A stretch of 64,000 nucleotides of DNA, taken from assembly GCF_030296835.1 (NCBI RefSeq), contig NZ_AP027922.1, positions 2,914,001 through 2,978,000 of the forward strand, given 5' to 3'. This document shows positions 34,370-47,014 of the stretch, one piece after another. Position 1 is the stretch's first letter. The number at the start of each line of letters is the position of its first letter. Made by a program: the position numbers and the translations under genes. This DNA comes from Pseudoalteromonas sp. MM1. Its GTDB lineage: Bacteria > Pseudomonadota > Gammaproteobacteria > Enterobacterales > Alteromonadaceae. The notes below the pieces were generated by a model. It made no database searches, was not told the DNA's origin, and saw only the letters and a list, made by a program, of their open reading frames with translations.

Positions 34370-37300
34370 CTAAGCTGCTTGATGCCTAGTAAATTTTGCA
34401 TGCACTAATTTATAAAGTGCAGGTAATATTAATAGCGTAAGCAGAGTTGATGAAATAATCCCACCAACCACAACCGTTGCCAGCGGCCTTTGTAGCTCAG
34501 CGCCAGTGCCTGTATTTAGCGCCATAGGAATAAACCCTAAACTCGCCACTAAAGCCGTCATTAGTACTGGGCGCAGGCGCGAAAGCGCACCGGTTTGTAT
34601 TGCATCTATTAAACTAAGCCCATCAGCTCTTAACTGTTTAATAAACGACAGCATAACCACACCATTTAATACCGCTACACCACTTAGCGCGATAAACCCC
34701 ACACCTGCCGATATTGATAACGGCATATCGCGTAGCAGTAACGCAAGCACGCCACCACTAAGCGCAAGTGGCACGCCGCTAAATATAATTAACGAATCAC
34801 GCAGAGAATTAAACGCGCTATAAAGCAGTCCAAATATAAGTAATAAAGTAACCGGCACCACCAGCGATAGCCGCTTACTTGCTGATTCTAGCTGTTCAAA
34901 CGTGCCGCCATATTCAATCCAATAACCACTTGGTAAATTAAGGTCTGAATTTAAAGCAATTTGCGCATCGCTTACAAAGCTTGCTAAATCGCGCCCTTCT
35001 ACGTTTGCAGTTACTACAACATTACGCTTACCGCTTTCGCGGTTTATTTGATTAGGCCCTTTATCAATACTAATATTTGCCACTTCGCCAAGCGGTACAA
35101 ACGCAAGGTCGGGGTTAGCACTTTTTGGCACCGCTACTGGCAAACGCGCAAGCTGTGTTATATCGCTAGACCAACGCTCATCTAAACGCACTAATAACGA
35201 AAAGCGCTTATCGCCTTCATAAATAAGCCCGGTTTGCACACCGCCTACCGCAGCGCTTACACTTTGCTGTATATCGGTTACTGTTAAACCTAACAGCGCC
35301 ATGTGGTCGCGAAGCGGCGTAACCGAAAGCGTAGGCAGGCCTTCCATTTGCTCAAGGCGTACATCAGTTGCACCCGTAATGCTTCGCAAAAGCGCCGTAG
35401 CTTTTTCGCCGTACTGTTTTAATGTTGATAAGTCATCACCATAAATACGTACTGCTACATCGGCCCGCACGCCTGCTATTAGCTCGTTAAAGCGCATTTC
35501 TATTGGTTGCGTAAACTCATAGTTATTACCAGGTACTTCATTTACTAAATGGCGAATTTGCTTAACCAGTTCTTCTTTGCTTAAAGCGGGGTTAGGCCAT
35601 TGCTCGCGCGGTTTTAACATTAAAAAGGTGTCGGCAACGTTAGGTGGCATAGGATCGTTTGCTACATCGGGCGTGCCAATTTTTGAAAATACATTAGCCA
35701 CCTCAGGCTTAGCTAAAATGGCTTGCTCTAGCTCTTTTTGCATTTTTACCGATTGCTCGATACCGGTGCCGGTAATACGCAGTGCGTGCATGGCTATATC
35801 GCCTTCATCAAGCTGCGGTAAAAACTCAGCCCCCATATTTTTAACTTTAAAGCCAAGCGCAATTACAAGCACAACCGCAATACTAACCATAACCCACGGT
35901 AGTTTTAGCGATAAACCAAGTAGCGGTTTATAACCTTTTTTAATGCCGCGCATAACCGCATTTTCGCTCTCGCTCACCTTACCGCGTACAAATACCGCAA
36001 TAGCAGCAGGTACAAAGGTTACTGCAAAAATAAGTGCACCCACTAATGCAGCAACAACGGTAAATGCCATTGGCTGAAACATTTTGCCTTCCACGCCGCT
36101 TAATGCAAACAGCGGTAAATACACCAGCATAATAATTAAAATGCCAAATACCGCAGGGCTGAACACTTCTTTAGTGGCGGCGGTTACAACACGTAAACGC
36201 TCGTTTAAAGTAAGCAACCTGCCATGCTTATGTTGCGCAAGGCCAAGTTGCCTTAAACAGTTTTCAACAACAATTACTGCGCCATCAACAATTAAACCAA
36301 AATCGATTGCGCCTAGGCTCATTAAGTTACCCGACACTCTATTACCTACCATACCGGTAATGGCAAATAACATACTAAGCGGAATAACCATGGCCGTAAT
36401 AAGCGCACCGGTTACATTACCTAATAACAGCAGTAAAATAACAATAACTAGCACTGCCCCTTCAAACAGGTTGGTTTTTACAGTGTCTATGGTTTTATCA
36501 ACAAGGGTTGTACGGTCATATACAGGCTCAACTACTACACCTACTGGTAGGCTAAGTTGTACATCTTTAAGTTTTTCAGCCATGGTTTTTGCCACTACGC
36601 GGCTGTTTTCGCCAATTAGCATCATGGCGGTGCCGAGCACGGTTTCTTTACCGTTATAAGTAGCAGCGCCAGTTCTGAGCTCTTTACCTAAGCGCACATT
36701 TGCTACATCTTTAATGCGTACTGGTGCATCATCGCGCTTAGCAACTACGGTATTGGCTATATCATCAATGGTTTTTAATTGCCCTGGTGATCGCACTAAA
36801 TATTGCCCGTCAAAACGCTCTATAAATCCTGCGCCTTGGTTACTGTTATTTAATTTAAGCGCGGTAATAACATCACTTAGTGTGAGCTTATAAGCCAATA
36901 GTTTTTCAGGCATGGGCGCTACTTGATATTGGCGCTCAAAACCCCCTTGGCTGTTTATTTCGGTAACCCCTTTTACTTTTAATAGCTGCGGGCGAATAAC
37001 CCAATCTTGCAGGGTACGTAAATCTTCTGCGTTATATGGCGTGCCATCATCTTTTAATGCACCGTTATTTGCATGCACAGAATAAGTAAAAATCTCCCCT
37101 AGCCCGCTGGCAATTGGCCCTAAGTTTGGTTCAATATTGGCTGGTAAATCTGATCGAATACTTTGAATGCGCTCTGATATTTGCTGGCGCGCCCAGTAAA
37201 TATCGGTGCCTTCGTTAAAAATAACGGTAACTTGCGAAAGTCCATAACGCGAAATTGAGCGAGTGTAATCAAGCTTAGGAATACCCGCCATTGCGGTTTC

Positions 37301-37507
37301 AATTAAATACGTAATGCGCTGCTCGGCTTCAAGCGGGGTAAAACCCGGCGCTTTGGTATTTATTTGCACTTGTACATTAGTTATATCGGGTACGGCATCA
37401 ACGGCTAAATTTTGCGTGTTGTATACACCAAAGCCTGCAAATAAAAGCGTGAGTGCAAGCACCATCATGCGGCGTTTAACCGCAAACGAAACTATCCAGT
37501 TAATCAT
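34370..37507 (-). CDS. czcA: CzcA-type heavy-metal efflux RND transporter
   Basis: 1045 residues, the full length of a heavy-metal RND pump, with 12 membrane helices and two large periplasmic loops. The fourth-helix signature DFGLIVDGAVIVVEN near residue 400 has the two Asp and one Glu of the Czc/Ncc group (Zn, Co, Cd or Ni). The copper/silver CusA type has a different motif there. Other family marks are DAVPDITNVQVQINT near the N-terminus and GYWIEYGGTFEQLESA in the second loop. It should pump divalent metal from periplasm or cytoplasm to outside together with the two upstream gene products. It starts 8 bp after the adaptor gene. Exact metal cannot be told from sequence alone. Confidence 0.93.
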   Translation of the reverse strand: MINWIVSFAVKRRMMVLALTLLFAGFGVYNTQNLAVDAVPDITNVQVQINTKAPGFTPLEAEQRITYLIETAMAGIPKLDYTRSISRYGLSQVTVIFNEGTDIYWARQQISERIQSIRSDLPANIEPNLGPIASGLGEIFTYSVHANNGALKDDGTPYNAEDLRTLQDWVIRPQLLKVKGVTEINSQGGFERQYQVAPMPEKLLAYKLTLSDVITALKLNNSNQGAGFIERFDGQYLVRSPGQLKTIDDIANTVVAKRDDAPVRIKDVANVRLGKELRTGAATYNGKETVLGTAMMLIGENSRVVAKTMAEKLKDVQLSLPVGVVVEPVYDRTTLVDKTIDTVKTNLFEGAVLVIVILLLLLGNVTGALITAMVIPLSMLFAITGMVGNRVSGNLMSLGAIDFGLIVDGAVIVVENCLRQLGLAQHKHGRLLTLNERLRVVTAATKEVFSPAVFGILIIMLVYLPLFALSGVEGKMFQPMAFTVVAALVGALIFAVTFVPAAIAVFVRGKVSESENAVMRGIKKGYKPLLGLSLKLPWVMVSIAVVLVIALGFKVKNMGAEFLPQLDEGDIAMHALRITGTGIEQSVKMQKELEQAILAKPEVANVFSKIGTPDVANDPMPPNVADTFLMLKPREQWPNPALSKEELVKQIRHLVNEVPGNNYEFTQPIEMRFNELIAGVRADVAVRIYGDDLSTLKQYGEKATALLRSITGATDVRLEQMEGLPTLSVTPLRDHMALLGLTVTDIQQSVSAAVGGVQTGLIYEGDKRFSLLVRLDERWSSDITQLARLPVAVPKSANPDLAFVPLGEVANISIDKGPNQINRESGKRNVVVTANVEGRDLASFVSDAQIALNSDLNLPSGYWIEYGGTFEQLESASKRLSLVVPVTLLLIFGLLYSAFNSLRDSLIIFSGVPLALSGGVLALLLRDMPLSISAGVGFIALSGVAVLNGVVMLSFIKQLRADGLSLIDAIQTGALSRLRPVLMTALVASLGFIPMALNTGTGAELQRPLATVVVGGIISSTLLTLLILPALYKLVHAKFTRHQAA

Positions 37508-37515
37508 GCTGCCTC

Positions 37516-38763
37516 CTAGTGAGAGTGACTTGCGCCGCTTTTTAAAATATCGGCTTTAATTACATAACTGTTTTGCGTTACGTACTCACTGTTTGGCGAA
37601 AGCCCCTGAAGTACTTCTACCCACTCGCTGTTTTTAGCACCGAGTTTTACAGGGCGCACTTCAAACACATTGCCGCTTTTAATAAACACGCTAGGTTTGC
37701 CGTTAAATTCCTGAATAGCAATCGCTTTGACGCGTACAGCCGCATCTACTTTTGCAGTACTAATATCGCTATTAACATGCATGCCTGGTCGCCAATGCCC
37801 ATCAGAGTTTTTAAGCTCGATTCGCGCACGTGCAATGTGCCCGCCACTCATCATTGGGGCTATGTAAAACACCTCACCTTGCGCATTTAAATGATGATGT
37901 AAGTCGTACACTGTAGCGCTTTGCCCTATGGCAAGCTTTTCAATGTTATCTGGAAAGGCCGACAGCTCAACCCATACGGTTTCAAGGTTTACTATTTGCA
38001 TTAAAGCGCTACTGGCAAGCTCGCCGCGCTTTAAATATTGCTCACTAATAACGCCTGTAATTGGGCTTTTTATGGTGTAATTTTGTAAGGTTTCGCGGTT
38101 GGTTATACTGGCAAGTTTGTCGCCTTTTTTAACGTTTTGACCAATGCTTACAAAAATATCGTTAACTAAGCCGGTATAAGGCGCCATTACTTCAACGGTG
38201 CCGTGCGCGGTGGGCGCTATAACACCAAATAAAGTATCGGTTAGCTCAACGCTGCCTGCTTTTGCAATCTCGGTTTTAATCCCTGCGCGCTCAATTGCTT
38301 TCTCGCTTAGCGTTGTGCGCCCTTCTTCTTGCTCATAATGATAATTTATTTCAGTGCCTTTATAGCGTGCCATTACATCAAGCTTAAAAGAATGCGGCTC
38401 GTTTACGCTCACGGTACTTACTAAATAGTCACCTTCAGCTTTAAAGCGAATTAGCTGTGGCGCTTCGCTTAAACGCTGCACGTCTACGGTTACGTCTAAC
38501 TGATTTATATCAACAGCTTTATTGTTATTAAACCCATATATTCGCAGCTCAGTATTACCGGCAAACTGGGTTAATTTAAGCTCTAAATCAAGGGCGTTAT
38601 TGGTTAGTAAAAATCCGCCGTGTGGGCCTTTTTGAGTGTGTTCATCTTCATGGCCTTCTTCGTGACCTTCTGCGTGATGATTAGCCGATGCCATAGCCGT
38701 GCTACTTAATAATGGGAGTGTAAATAATTGCGTAATTAATAATGCGATAAGAGTTTTATTCAT
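37516..38763 (-). CDS. czcB: CzcB-type periplasmic adaptor of metal efflux pump
   Basis: 415 residues. A signal peptide is followed by a His/Glu-rich stretch (about residues 28-48, HHAEGHEEGHEDEH then KGPHGG), a likely metal-binding tail. A CzcB-like beta domain comes next, then the split lipoyl domain (APYTGLVNDIFVSIGQNVKKGDKL and SPITGVISEQYLKRGELAS) and the barrel domain. The product is a membrane-fusion protein joining the RND pump to the outer-membrane channel, and its His-rich part could hand metal to the pump. It overlaps the upstream czcC gene by 4 bp (ATGA). Confidence 0.92.
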   Translation of the reverse strand: MNKTLIALLITQLFTLPLLSSTAMASANHHAEGHEEGHEDEHTQKGPHGGFLLTNNALDLELKLTQFAGNTELRIYGFNNNKAVDINQLDVTVDVQRLSEAPQLIRFKAEGDYLVSTVSVNEPHSFKLDVMARYKGTEINYHYEQEEGRTTLSEKAIERAGIKTEIAKAGSVELTDTLFGVIAPTAHGTVEVMAPYTGLVNDIFVSIGQNVKKGDKLASITNRETLQNYTIKSPITGVISEQYLKRGELASSALMQIVNLETVWVELSAFPDNIEKLAIGQSATVYDLHHHLNAQGEVFYIAPMMSGGHIARARIELKNSDGHWRPGMHVNSDISTAKVDAAVRVKAIAIQEFNGKPSVFIKSGNVFEVRPVKLGAKNSEWVEVLQGLSPNSEYVTQNSYVIKADILKSGASHSH

Positions 38764-40022
38764 GATTGATGAGTCTCAATTAAAGGTTGGCCGGTTAAAC
38801 GTTCAAGGGTAAGCAGCACTTGGTATAGCTCGCTATGGGTGTTGATAAGTGCGCGTTTAGAATCAAATAAAGCTTGCTGTGCATCGAGTAATTGCAATAC
38901 CGATATTTGCCCTTGTTGGTAGCTTTTTAAACTTTGTTTTATAAGCGTTTGCGCTTGTGGAATAACGCGCTGTGTTAAAAGCTGTGCCTGCGTGGTTTTA
39001 CCTTGGTAATACGCATACAGCGTGCGTATTTGTTTACGTAACTGAATACGCAATTGCCCTTGTTGCTCATTAAGTAGGGTAAGTTGATGCTGCGCCGCCT
39101 CAATATTACCACCATTAGCATTACTTAATTGCAGCGGCATTGAAAACGAAAACACAAATGAGCTGGCATCAGTTTGCTGGTTATATCGCACGCCACCACC
39201 CAAGGTTAAATCGCTTTGACCGTTTGAGCGTTGCAGCGCTAAATTAGCCGTTTGTTGGATATATTGCTGCTGTAAAAGTGCAAACTCAGGCGCTGTATTT
39301 ACCGCATCAAGTAACTCATTTTCACTTTTAATAGCAGCTATTTGTGATAAATCGCCCGCATAGTAATCACTTACTTGCACCTCTTGCCAAAGCTCATTAA
39401 GCGCTAAGCGAGAGCGCTCAAATTCACTTTGTAGCATGGCCGTATTTAAATCTACTTGGCTTAATGCATAGCGCATGCGGGTTACATCGGCACTTGAGAC
39501 CGCACCCGCTTCAGCGCGTTTTTCAATTGCGTTAAGTGCCTGCTTAACAGTGTTTTTACGCTCACTATTTAACGCAATTAACGCCTGAAACTTTAGTACT
39601 TGGTAGTAACGCTCAGCGGTGGTTGCTAAAAGTGCTAAGCGGGTATTTTTATACTCAATTGTTTGCGCTTTTATATTGGCAGTAGCGTAATTAATACGGT
39701 TTTGACGTTTATCGCCCAGCTCTATTAATTGGCTTAAAGCCAGCGTGTACTGCGCCCCCGAAAACGCATGAGAGCCATGAGTTCCTAAAAAGTTTTCAGC
39801 TTCAAAACTCAGCTCAGGGTTAGGTGAAAGCATGGCTTGGCTTTTAAGCGCCGTTAATATTTTTTGATGATACGGGTAGCGCTTAAGCTGTAAGTTTTGC
39901 TGCTCGGTATTTTTAAGCGCCTGCTTTAGCGTTAATACGTTTTGAGGCTCGCTTTTTGCCAAAGCGCTCAGTGTGGGTAATGCACACAGTAGCGCCACCA
40001 GCATAAGTGGTTTTTTGTTCAT
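38760..40022 (-). CDS. czcC: CzcC-type outer-membrane channel of metal efflux pump
   Basis: 420 residues from the ATG at 40022; a TTG seven codons upstream is a weaker choice because GGA lies at proper distance before the ATG. A signal peptide (cleavage after LSALA) is followed by two TolC-type repeats (LTLKQALKNTEQQN and the second half with ANLALQRSNGQSDLTLGGGVRYNQQ). The closing KSYQQGQISVLQLLDAQQALFD is typical of CzcC proteins. It should form the outer-membrane exit duct of the complex. Between this gene and the czcI-like gene lies a long hairpin (separate entry). Confidence 0.9.
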   Translation of the reverse strand: MNKKPLMLVALLCALPTLSALAKSEPQNVLTLKQALKNTEQQNLQLKRYPYHQKILTALKSQAMLSPNPELSFEAENFLGTHGSHAFSGAQYTLALSQLIELGDKRQNRINYATANIKAQTIEYKNTRLALLATTAERYYQVLKFQALIALNSERKNTVKQALNAIEKRAEAGAVSSADVTRMRYALSQVDLNTAMLQSEFERSRLALNELWQEVQVSDYYAGDLSQIAAIKSENELLDAVNTAPEFALLQQQYIQQTANLALQRSNGQSDLTLGGGVRYNQQTDASSFVFSFSMPLQLSNANGGNIEAAQHQLTLLNEQQGQLRIQLRKQIRTLYAYYQGKTTQAQLLTQRVIPQAQTLIKQSLKSYQQGQISVLQLLDAQQALFDSKRALINTHSELYQVLLTLERLTGQPLIETHQS

Positions 40023-40052
40023 ATAGCATGTCCGTTTTAACAAACAGAGTTG

Positions 40053-40093
40053 GCTTAATCACTATGCCTGTTTTAAAACAAGCGCGATTAAGC
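40053..40093 (-). other. Long hairpin between czcI-like and czcC genes
   Basis: Outer arms GCTTAATC/GATTAAGC enclose an inner palindrome TGTTTTAAAACA in the 147-bp gap between the first and second genes of the efflux operon. There is no T-run after it, so an mRNA-processing or stability hairpin, or an operator, is more likely than a terminator. Confidence 0.5.
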
Positions 40094-40169
40094 TACCTAA
40101 ATATGTACATAACTAGCCTAATAGCGCATAAGCGCAGGCAGTTATATACAAAGTGTTTAAAATTAAAAA

Positions 40170-40478
40170 CTAGCTATAAAAATTGGGTGGCGGAACATCT
40201 GGCGGATAATTTAAACCACTATAGCAAGCGGGCTGCGTTGCTTGGCTTTGCTCTGGGCTTATAGGATGATTTAGCGAACTGTAATAACCACAGTGGCAAT
40301 GCTGATGGGCATGAATTTCGGTAGGTGATTGCGCATCTTCATCGTTTGTATCGGCTAAAGAATGAATGTGTGAGGCATGATCAACTTCTTCTTGTAAATG
40401 ATACGCAGCAGCATCACAGCTAATAAAGCTGTGTACAAGCACCAAAAGTATCACGACTAAAAAGTAGTTTGAGCGCAT
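40170..40478 (-). CDS. Small His/Cys-containing secreted protein, CzcI-like
   Basis: 102 residues with a signal peptide of about 25 residues. The mature part is rich in His (AAYHLQEEVDHASHIHS and HAHQHCHC) with Cys and a proline-rich tail (PPDVPPPNFYS). Size, position as first gene before czcCBA, and the His clusters resemble CzcI, a small periplasmic protein of Cupriavidus thought to help tune the efflux system. A strong ribosome site (AGGTAGGTA) precedes the ATG. Metal binding is likely from composition; regulatory function is inference. Confidence 0.7.
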   Translation of the reverse strand: MRSNYFLVVILLVLVHSFISCDAAAYHLQEEVDHASHIHSLADTNDEDAQSPTEIHAHQHCHCGYYSSLNHPISPEQSQATQPACYSGLNYPPDVPPPNFYS

Positions 40479-40558
40479 TACCTACCTAAAACTGTAAAAT
40501 GCAATTAAAGAAACCGCACAATACCTTAAATTTATACAAATGTAGAGAGCCACTCACG

Positions 40559-41377
40559 TTATTTTCTAAACTCAGTGGGTGACACGCCCACTGATTTTTT
40601 AAACCGTTTTGAAAAATTAAATATATTAGGGTACCCCACGTAAGCGGCAATATGGGCAACTGGCCAGCGGGTATTTAAAAGCAAATTTTTAGCCCGTTTA
40701 ATACGTAAATAAATAAGCTGCTGCATAGGGCTTTTACCAAATTGTGCCTGGCATAATCTGTGTAAATGCGGTGCTGAGTAATGTACTTGTTCGCACATAG
40801 CCTCTATTGTCCAATCAAATTGCAGGCGCTCTTCTACCTCTAAAAATAAGCTGGTTAATCTATTTTGCCCACCTATTTGCGGCTCACTTTGCAGCGTAGT
40901 ATTTAAGTAGTGGCTTAAAATAGGCATAACGCCTTCGCGCAAAGTAGCGTTACTTTCGCTGTATAAAAGTTCCATCGCTAAATGTAATGGCGCTAGCTGC
41001 TGATTAGTTAATACCTTAGCGTGCGCTAAATTTAAATGTTGCCAACGCTTGGTATTTGCAAGGTTTAGCCAAATCACATCCCACTTTTCGCTTGCTATTT
41101 CAACCTCAAAGCTTTGCCGTGCTGGCAATATAGCTAAGCTATTTTCGACTAGTGGATATTGGTTATTAATGGTTTTAAGCGTGCCCTGACCTCCCAAAGT
41201 ATAAAAAAGCGTGTGTTCAAGTGGGTTCGTACGCGCAACACAATAATCACCCAGTAAATTTGAGCAACCTGCTAGCTCTATTTCAAGGCTTGGCATTTGC
41301 GAAAGCGTGTTTAAATCAATAAACCGCTCTGTACACTCTGGGCCAATATCGAGTACATCTTTAATGGTGTTACGCAT
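40559..41377 (-). CDS. AraC-family transcriptional regulator, divergent from lacZ
   Basis: 272 residues. The N-terminal ~150 form a cupin-like AraC ligand-binding domain (TLFYTLGGQGTLKTINNQYPLVENSLAILPA). The C-terminal ~95 carry the double helix-turn-helix (WTIEAMCEQVHYSAPHLHRLCQAQFGKSPMQQLIYLRIKRAKNLLLNTRWPVAHIAAYVGYPNIFNFSKRFKKSVGVSPTEFRK), complete and of standard length. It is transcribed away from the beta-galactosidase gene across a 112-bp shared promoter region, so it probably activates lacZ in response to galactoside or a derivative. Neighbour-based inference; the ligand is not identified. Confidence 0.88.
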   Translation of the reverse strand: MRNTIKDVLDIGPECTERFIDLNTLSQMPSLEIELAGCSNLLGDYCVARTNPLEHTLFYTLGGQGTLKTINNQYPLVENSLAILPARQSFEVEIASEKWDVIWLNLANTKRWQHLNLAHAKVLTNQQLAPLHLAMELLYSESNATLREGVMPILSHYLNTTLQSEPQIGGQNRLTSLFLEVEERLQFDWTIEAMCEQVHYSAPHLHRLCQAQFGKSPMQQLIYLRIKRAKNLLLNTRWPVAHIAAYVGYPNIFNFSKRFKKSVGVSPTEFRK

Positions 41378-41444
41378 AATTTAAAATGATAGTTTTGGAT
41401 AAATAAAAGAGAGCTTTAAGCATAACCCCAACGCATTATTTTAG

Positions 41445-44585
<3,141 letters not shown>

Positions 44586-44604
44586 TATAGCCCTCAACTC
44601 AAAC

Positions 44605-44635
44605 AAAAATAGCGGCTAAATTAGCCGCTATTTTT
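44605..44635. terminator. Bidirectional terminator between lacZ and doxX-like gene
   Basis: AAAAATAGCGGCTAA and its exact complement are separated by one base and flanked by A and T tracts. It serves both convergent genes. Confidence 0.88.
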
Positions 44636-44654
44636 TAACTATAAATTCCTAGAG

Positions 44655-45101
44655 TTATTTATCAGCTAGCTTTTTAGCAATAACACTATCAACCGAAAAG
44701 CTACCAGCACCTTGAATAGCAAGCGCTGCAGTTGCAACTAATAAAGTAAGTGCGTATTCGTAACCGTTGTTAGCCATAAATAAACCATTGTTAATATGGA
44801 CACTAAAAATTGCAATCAACATTGTAAACGCCGTAACTACGGCTGCTGGGCGTGTTAATAAACCAAGTGCTAATGCAATACCACCAAAAAATTCAGCGCT
44901 GCCTGCCATTAAAGCCAACCAATAACCTGGCTCTAAGCCAATAGTTGTCATCCACTGCCCTGTGCCTTCAAGGCCGTAACCACCAAACCAAGCAAATAAT
45001 TTTTGCGCGCCATGCGCTGCTAAAATTAAACCAACTGGTACACGTAAAATAAGTGCTGCTGCGCCAGCTTTAGAGTTTAATATTTTTTGTAGTAGTGTCA
45101 T
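44655..45101 (-). CDS. DoxX family membrane protein
   Basis: 148 residues with four membrane helices. The DoxX core is clear: ALILRVPVGLILAAHGAQKLFAWFGGYGLEGTGQWM near the start and EFFGGIALALGLLTRPAAVVTAFTMLIAI in the middle. Length is standard. The family covers small quinone- or thiosulfate-related and redox-stress membrane proteins, but the particular activity of this member is unknown. The gene is single with a 268-bp upstream region, long enough for regulated expression; no distinct operator was seen there. Confidence 0.88.
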   Translation of the reverse strand: MTLLQKILNSKAGAAALILRVPVGLILAAHGAQKLFAWFGGYGLEGTGQWMTTIGLEPGYWLALMAGSAEFFGGIALALGLLTRPAAVVTAFTMLIAIFSVHINNGLFMANNGYEYALTLLVATAALAIQGAGSFSVDSVIAKKLADK

Positions 45102-45381
45102 GAGTTTTTATCCTGTGTAAATTTATAAGGTGTTAGTTTTACTAACCGATGAACACAGTTTACTATCATCATTTTAAAACATTAATACCGATATTATTGG
45201 TTAATTATAAATACTATGTTTTTAATTGAGTTGCACAGTGAATGTAATTTTGAAGATAGAGCACTTAAATATACAGAAGTGATTTTAATCGTGCAGTTTT
45301 AAACCTTATTAAACAGTAAACTAATAGCTAATTAATTCGGCTCTGCTAGTATAAAAAAAGTAGTGAAAATTGGATGCGCTT

Positions 45382-46989
45382 ATGAGCTATAAAAGTAATA
45401 GATTGACTTTTTTCCCACCTAAAAATAAAGGGGCGTTCTTTTTTGTTGTAATTTCTTTGCTCGCATTATTTATTACTTTTGATTCTTATGCTGCCGATAC
45501 ATGTAAAATAAAGCACTTAAATTCACCCACGCCTGCCGCTTTGCTAAAGGTAAATACTCCTTCTGAACTCACAGCTCAACGCGGTATTAATCAATATCAA
45601 ATAAGTTGCTCTGTTAAAAATGGTGGCGTACTCAGCTTTTTACGCCCGGGGCTAGATAGCTTTACTTGGCTACAAAACAATACGGTAAAAACCCCATTAA
45701 AAGCGGGACAAGTAGCCTATTTAATGGACTCAGGTACTTTTACAGCCACAATAACATTAAAATCAAAGCTTAATTACACACCCCGGTTTAAATGGCAGCC
45801 AACCCACACTTATTTTAAAAAAGCGCAGCAACATTCGCTGATTATGGGCTCATTTTATGGCTTGTGCATTACGCTTATTTTTTATGTATTAATAATGGGG
45901 CACAGGCTTAACGAAAGTATATTTAAGCTCTACAGCATTTACATTTTTTGTATTGGCAGCTTTATTTTACTTCAAGAAGGGCAAGTGTATTTATTTGTAA
46001 CGCAGCATGTGTCTAGCGTTATTTTTAACTTATATCTACTTAGTATCGGTTTAACCGTACTAAGTGCCACGTGGTTTATGCTCACGTTATTAGAGACAAA
46101 TAAACGTTGGCCTATATTAACTAAATTACTCAAAGCACTCGCATGCATTGTAATGCTTTGTGCCGTGCTTAAAATGCTAGTTACTGACCTATTATTTTGG
46201 ACAGTAGTAGGCCATGTAATGGCTTACTCAACGTTGTTTATTGTGGCTGTTATTTTTACTTTAGCTGCAATGCAAGCTCGTAAAGGTGTACGCGAGGCAA
46301 CACTCGTATTTGTAGCGCTTAGCTTTGTATTAGTAAGTATGATTTTTAGGGTGCTGCTTATTAACCAAAGCCCGTTTATGCAGCGCTATGGTTTTATATT
46401 GGCGTTTGCAGTTGAATCATTTTTATTAGCTGTTGCCGTATCAAGGCGCATAAGCCGAATGCGAATAGCACAAAAACGAGCCGAAACTGAAGCCGACTTT
46501 GACCACTTGTGTGGTATTTTAAACCGCAGAGGATGGGCTAAAAAATCATCTGAACTTATAGATACCCACGCCAAAAAAGGCGGTGTATTGTGTTTGATGT
46601 ATATAGATTTAGATGACTTTAAGCAAATAAACGACACCTTTGGCCATGCTGTAGGCGATGACGCTTTATACCATGTTGCCAGTTGCTTAAAAAGCAGTTT
46701 ACGCAGCAACGATGCTGTAGGGCGTTTGGGCGGTGATGAATTTGTAGTGCTAGCGCACTTTTATACGGATGCGCAGGTAAATCCTAAAACTCACCATTTA
46801 AAAACCGCCTTAAATAGGCTCACAATAAATCACAACAACAACCCTATAGCCATTAAAGCAAGTATGGGTACTACCGTATTTAGTGAACCGCCCCACTCGA
46901 TTGATGAAATTTTAAAAGCTGGCGACACTGCCATGTACCATGAAAAGTTACAACGTAAAGTAAAACCACTCACGTTAGTAGATGGCTAA
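45382..46989 (+). CDS. 7TM-DISM diguanylate cyclase
   Basis: 535 residues from ATG 45382 (GGA seven bases upstream); a TTG at 45370 is the alternative. Parts: a short N-terminal hydrophobic segment acting as signal or anchor (about residues 20-40), a periplasmic beta-rich sensing domain (about 40-150), seven membrane helices (about 155-365), then GGDEF. The cyclase domain has DFDHLCGILNRRG, DLDDFKQINDTFGHAVGDDAL and the intact GGDEF loop. Here the inhibitory RSND site lies exactly five residues before it, so product feedback is expected. It makes cyclic-di-GMP in response to an unknown periplasmic ligand. Architecture matches 7TMR-DISM proteins. It is transcribed alone. Confidence 0.9.
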   Translation: MSYKSNRLTFFPPKNKGAFFFVVISLLALFITFDSYAADTCKIKHLNSPTPAALLKVNTPSELTAQRGINQYQISCSVKNGGVLSFLRPGLDSFTWLQNNTVKTPLKAGQVAYLMDSGTFTATITLKSKLNYTPRFKWQPTHTYFKKAQQHSLIMGSFYGLCITLIFYVLIMGHRLNESIFKLYSIYIFCIGSFILLQEGQVYLFVTQHVSSVIFNLYLLSIGLTVLSATWFMLTLLETNKRWPILTKLLKALACIVMLCAVLKMLVTDLLFWTVVGHVMAYSTLFIVAVIFTLAAMQARKGVREATLVFVALSFVLVSMIFRVLLINQSPFMQRYGFILAFAVESFLLAVAVSRRISRMRIAQKRAETEADFDHLCGILNRRGWAKKSSELIDTHAKKGGVLCLMYIDLDDFKQINDTFGHAVGDDALYHVASCLKSSLRSNDAVGRLGGDEFVVLAHFYTDAQVNPKTHHLKTALNRLTINHNNNPIAIKASMGTTVFSEPPHSIDEILKAGDTAMYHEKLQRKVKPLTLVDG

Positions 46990-47014
46990 ATTTAAGTGAT
47001 GCTGCTTATTGCTA

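Noticed and set aside
40007..40264. 85-codon rightward frame across the czcC-czcI gap
   Set aside because: Antisense to real genes at both ends, no ribosome site, and the gap is better explained by the hairpin.
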